Source: Canibacter zhuwentaonis
Lineage (GTDB): Bacteria; Actinomycetota; Actinomycetes; Actinomycetales; Microbacteriaceae
Reading direction: 5' to 3' (one strand)
Length of the DNA: 64,000 nucleotides
NCBI RefSeq assembly: GCF_018531125.1
Contig: NZ_JAHDSY010000001.1
The position numbers and the translations under genes were made by a program. Every line of letters starts with the position of its first letter. Position 1 is the stretch's first letter. A model generated the notes under the pieces. The model searched no databases. It was not told the origin of the DNA and saw nothing but the letters and a program-made list of their open reading frames with translations. Shown here one piece after another: positions 61,526 through 64,000 of the stretch.

Positions 61526-63067
61526 TTAGGTGCGCGGACGAATCAGAAGTTCGGGCATACCAAGGTTAACAGCCCCCTTACCGGCGGTTTGCGGTGTGGG
61601 CGCACCGCAGCTATCCTTCTGGCTAAAATCCCATGCATCTCCTGCACGGGTTCTGCGCAAACTATAGTTGCTTAGTTCATCAGCTATTAAAAAGAACGGC
61701 GCGGCTTCGGTAACGGTTGCATTCACAATATCCCCTGGGCGCGGCGTTTCCGCCTGCTCGGGCACGCTAAAGTGCACAAGCCTGTTATCGCGAGCCCTGC
61801 CTGAGAGGCGCGAGGTTTGTTTCCCTGCGGAGCTTGGTGTTACCATAATTTCAACCGTTTTGCCGATCTGCTTTTGGTTTTCTTCAAGCGATATTTGATC
61901 TTGCAGCGCGGTTAAACGCTCGTATCGCTCCTGCACAATTTCTTTCGGAATTTGATCCTGCATTATGCCCGCAGGAGTGCCCGGACGGACAGAATACTGG
62001 TAGGTAAAAGCACTCTGGAATCTTGATTGCGCAACAATTTCCAGTGTCTGCTGGAAGTCTTCTTCTGTTTCCCCGGGGAATCCCACGATAATATCCGTTG
62101 TAATCGCGGCATCTGGTATTTCTTCTCGCACTCGCTCTAGAATACCTAAAAACTTTTTACTGCGGTAAGAACGCCGCATTGCTCGTAAAACACGGTCAGA
62201 ACCGGACTGCAGCGGCATATGCAGCTGGGGCATAACATTTGCTATTTCAGACATAGCAAGTATCACATCGTCAGTGAAAGCCGCCGGGTGCGGGCTTGTG
62301 AACCTAACACGCTCAAGCCCTTCTACCGTGCCCAGAGTACGCAATAGTTTACTAAACGCCTGCCTGTCGCCAAAGGCCACGCCGTAGCTATTAACGTTTT
62401 GCCCCAGCAGGGTAACTTCAATAGCACCCGCGTCAACGAGCGCCCGCACTTCTGCCAGCACGTCGCCCAGGCGACGGTCGTTTTCTTTACCGCGCAGACT
62501 CGGAACTATACAAAAAGTACAGGTGTTATTGCACCCTACCGAAATAGAAACCCATCCGCTTGATACGCTCTCGCGCTTTGAGGGCAGACTTGAAGGGAAA
62601 ACCTCAAGTGCCTCCAGTATCTCCACTTGCGCCTCGTTATTGTGTCTTGCGCGCTCGAGCAGAACGGGCAAAGAACCCATGTTATGAGTGCCGAAAACAA
62701 CATCAACCCAGGGTGCTTTTTCAATAATCTTGTTCTGGTCTTTTTGCGCCAGACACCCCCCAACAGCTATCTGCATTCCTTCGTGTTTACGTTTAACGCT
62801 GGCCAGGTATCCAAGATTGCCATATAGTTTGTTATCGGCATTTTCTCTCACAGCACAGGTGTTTATAACAATTACATCTGCGCGCTCAGCCGCCTGTTTT
62901 GCAACGTATCCTGCAACTTCTAAAGATGCGGCAAGACGCTCAGAGTCGTGCACGTTCATTTGACAGCCGTAAGTAACGACCTCGTATGTGCGCCGACCAC
63001 CGTCAGCACGCACTGCTGCTAGTGACGGCTTGATATCAACTGGCTCATCGAGCAACTGAGTTTTCAT
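61526..63067 (-). CDS. miaB: tRNA-2-methylthio-N6-dimethylallyladenosine synthase
   Basis: Radical SAM methylthiotransferase. The 513 residues have three N-terminal cluster cysteines (YGCQMNVHDSE, NTCAVRENAD, VGGCLAQKD), the radical SAM triad CNNTCTFC (GCNNTCTFCIVPSLRG), and the C-terminal TRAM domain (VEIMVTPSSAGKQTSRLSGRARDNRLVHF in family order). The tail after it is unconserved. Between recX (70-base gap) and miaA. Confidence 0.97.
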   Translation of the reverse strand: MKTQLLDEPVDIKPSLAAVRADGGRRTYEVVTYGCQMNVHDSERLAASLEVAGYVAKQAAERADVIVINTCAVRENADNKLYGNLGYLASVKRKHEGMQIAVGGCLAQKDQNKIIEKAPWVDVVFGTHNMGSLPVLLERARHNNEAQVEILEALEVFPSSLPSKRESVSSGWVSISVGCNNTCTFCIVPSLRGKENDRRLGDVLAEVRALVDAGAIEVTLLGQNVNSYGVAFGDRQAFSKLLRTLGTVEGLERVRFTSPHPAAFTDDVILAMSEIANVMPQLHMPLQSGSDRVLRAMRRSYRSKKFLGILERVREEIPDAAITTDIIVGFPGETEEDFQQTLEIVAQSRFQSAFTYQYSVRPGTPAGIMQDQIPKEIVQERYERLTALQDQISLEENQKQIGKTVEIMVTPSSAGKQTSRLSGRARDNRLVHFSVPEQAETPRPGDIVNATVTEAAPFFLIADELSNYSLRRTRAGDAWDFSQKDSCGAPTPQTAGKGAVNLGMPELLIRPRT

Positions 63068-63136
63068 ACCTTCATTTTATCCGCTATAACTTTCTAGAGC
63101 ATAAACAGCCTCAGATTAAACACAGTTTAGCTACAC

Positions 63137-63832
63137 CTATTGACGCTGTCGGCAGTTTTCGAGAGCCTCTTTTGCTATTTCTAAGGCTTGATACCCCGAC
63201 CAGCCGCGTCGCGCAAGATATGCCAGTAGCCTGCGCAACGCAACCTGATAGTCCAGATCGGTAAGTTTTGATGCGCGACTATAGGCTGTTGTTTTTAACA
63301 GCTCCAGCTCGGCATCGTTATCGATTCCGCTTAAGACTTTATCGATAACCTCACCCGCAATACCTCGCTGCGCAAGTTTTCTCTGAATCTCTGCTTTGCT
63401 CGAGCCCTGTGCTCCGCTCAGCTTAATAACTATAGCTTCTGCCATTGCTAACTCATCGATATAGTTACTGGCGAACAGCTCAGTAACTACTAGCTCCACA
63501 GTGTGTTCTGCGTAGTCAAGCTTCTTAAGTTCACGGCGTATCTCCCGTGCAGATAAAGCCTTGCGTGACAGTTTTTTATAGGCTACTGCGAGCGCATCCT
63601 GATAATCCTCACCCGGGCTGGCTTCATCACTCTGAAATTTAGCATTCTTTAACGCTACTAAATCCCTGATTTCAGCTAGCACCTGTTCACCCTTGCGCGC
63701 CCCATCAAGGGATAAAACAGACTTTAACGCCTCTGCGGTTGACGAGGAACAACGCCAGCTGCTAAGGTTGACAACCTTTGTGCCGTCAGCATTTGCGCCC
63801 GCGCGCTGCGATTCCTCCCGTCTTACACTCAC
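63137..63832 (-). CDS. recX: Regulatory protein RecX
   Basis: Inhibits RecA filament growth. The 231 residues have the three-helix RecX repeats: AYKKLSRKALSAREIRREL, NYIDELAMAEAIVIKLSG, KAEIQRKLAQRGIAGEVIDKVL and LAYLARRGWSGYQALEIAKEAL. The N-terminal 75 residues are less conserved. The GTG at 63832 follows the recA TAG directly, so translation is coupled to recA and both should be SOS induced. Confidence 0.93.
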   Translation of the reverse strand: MSVRREESQRAGANADGTKVVNLSSWRCSSSTAEALKSVLSLDGARKGEQVLAEIRDLVALKNAKFQSDEASPGEDYQDALAVAYKKLSRKALSAREIRRELKKLDYAEHTVELVVTELFASNYIDELAMAEAIVIKLSGAQGSSKAEIQRKLAQRGIAGEVIDKVLSGIDNDAELELLKTTAYSRASKLTDLDYQVALRRLLAYLARRGWSGYQALEIAKEALENCRQRQ

Positions 63833-64000
63833 CTATGCTACTGCCTTCTTGATTTCGGTCACAGTCGTATCAGCAACCTGCGGCTCATCGACTTCGCCCT
63901 CACCCTGAGCAATTCCCATAGCCTTCATTATTTTGGCCTCTATTTCAGCCGCCACGTCCTTATTTTCTTTTAGGAAGCGCCGTGCTTTTTCAAGCCCTTG
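63833..64000 (-). CDS. recA: Recombinase RecA, C-terminal end only
   Basis: 55 residues of the C-terminal domain and the stop (TAG at 63833-63835) are inside the window: QGLEKARRFLKENKDVAAEIEAKIM is the conserved RecA C-terminal domain, followed by the usual acidic tail (GEGEVDEP). The rest, including the ATPase core, lies beyond 64000. First gene of the unit recA-recX-miaB-miaA-dapF. Confidence 0.93.
   Translation of the reverse strand, partial: QGLEKARRFLKENKDVAAEIEAKIMKAMGIAQGEGEVDEPQVADTTVTEIKKAVA

Overview
The window comes from an actinobacterium of the Micrococcales/Microbacteriaceae type, probably one with a compact genome. The signs are neighbourhoods typical of that group (recA-recX-miaB-miaA-dapF, lexA facing hflX, yajC-secD-secF-relA, hrcA-dnaJ with CIRCE, rpsD near alaS, DUF1844, DUF1990, DUF349, DUF3516), actinobacterial SOS boxes, and frequent TTG/GTG starts. 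Base composition is about half G+C, low for the phylum. Genes are packed, with many 1-11 base overlaps. TGA and TAG both act as ordinary stops and Trp is TGG, so the genetic code is standard. I found no rRNA, tRNA, CRISPR array or insertion sequence.

Layout. (1) 1-8.7 kb: the 3'-truncated alaS, a small membrane protein, thrC facing rpsD across a strong bidirectional terminator, rarA, a DUF349 protein and an AbiEi-like protein. (2) 8.7-36.2 kb: a nearly unbroken minus-strand run read as leuS, comEA, comEC, manA, holA, rpsT, lepA, DUF1990, hemW, hrcA (CIRCE), dnaJ, rsmE, HIT, phoH, ybeY, CNNM/CBS, era, ruvA, ruvB, yajC, secD, secF, relA. It covers translation, heat shock, recombination, DNA uptake, protein export and the stringent response. 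(3) 36.5-48 kb: App1-type phosphatase, Nei-type glycosylase, rpiB behind a broken globin gene, mscS, pepN, trpE with its membrane partner, rpe, DUF805 and alanine dehydrogenase. (4) 48.2-51.7 kb: a DUF3516 helicase split into two reading frames, then Ppx/GppA. (5) 51.7-53.8 kb: an AT-rich divergent restriction-modification cassette. (6) 53.8-64 kb: DUF1844, SseB, hisA/priA, LysM protein, lexA, hflX, an RsmC-like methyltransferase, a DapF-like protein without its catalytic cysteines, miaA, miaB, recX and the end of recA.

The most unusual part is the restriction-modification island. An Eco47II/Sau96I-type endonuclease gene and a cytosine-5 methyltransferase gene with a fused MerR-type DNA-binding domain diverge from 78 bases. 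That gap holds a perfect 26-bp palindrome overlapping a TATAAT box just ahead of the methyltransferase ATG. Both genes are otherwise complete, yet each carries one in-frame stop explained by a G-to-T change (GAG to TAG, GGA to TGA), and the endonuclease also has a one-base loss in a homopolymer. It looks like a recently silenced, self-regulated system.

Several other features suggest frequent local duplication and reductive change: short in-frame repeats in linkers of RarA, ComEC and ComEA, an acidic insert in ManA, degenerate tandem duplications at two convergent gene ends, a truncated globin, the split helicase, the DapF homologue lacking both active-site cysteines, and a recurring class of tiny perfect inverted repeats with exactly three-base loops in the gaps between genes.
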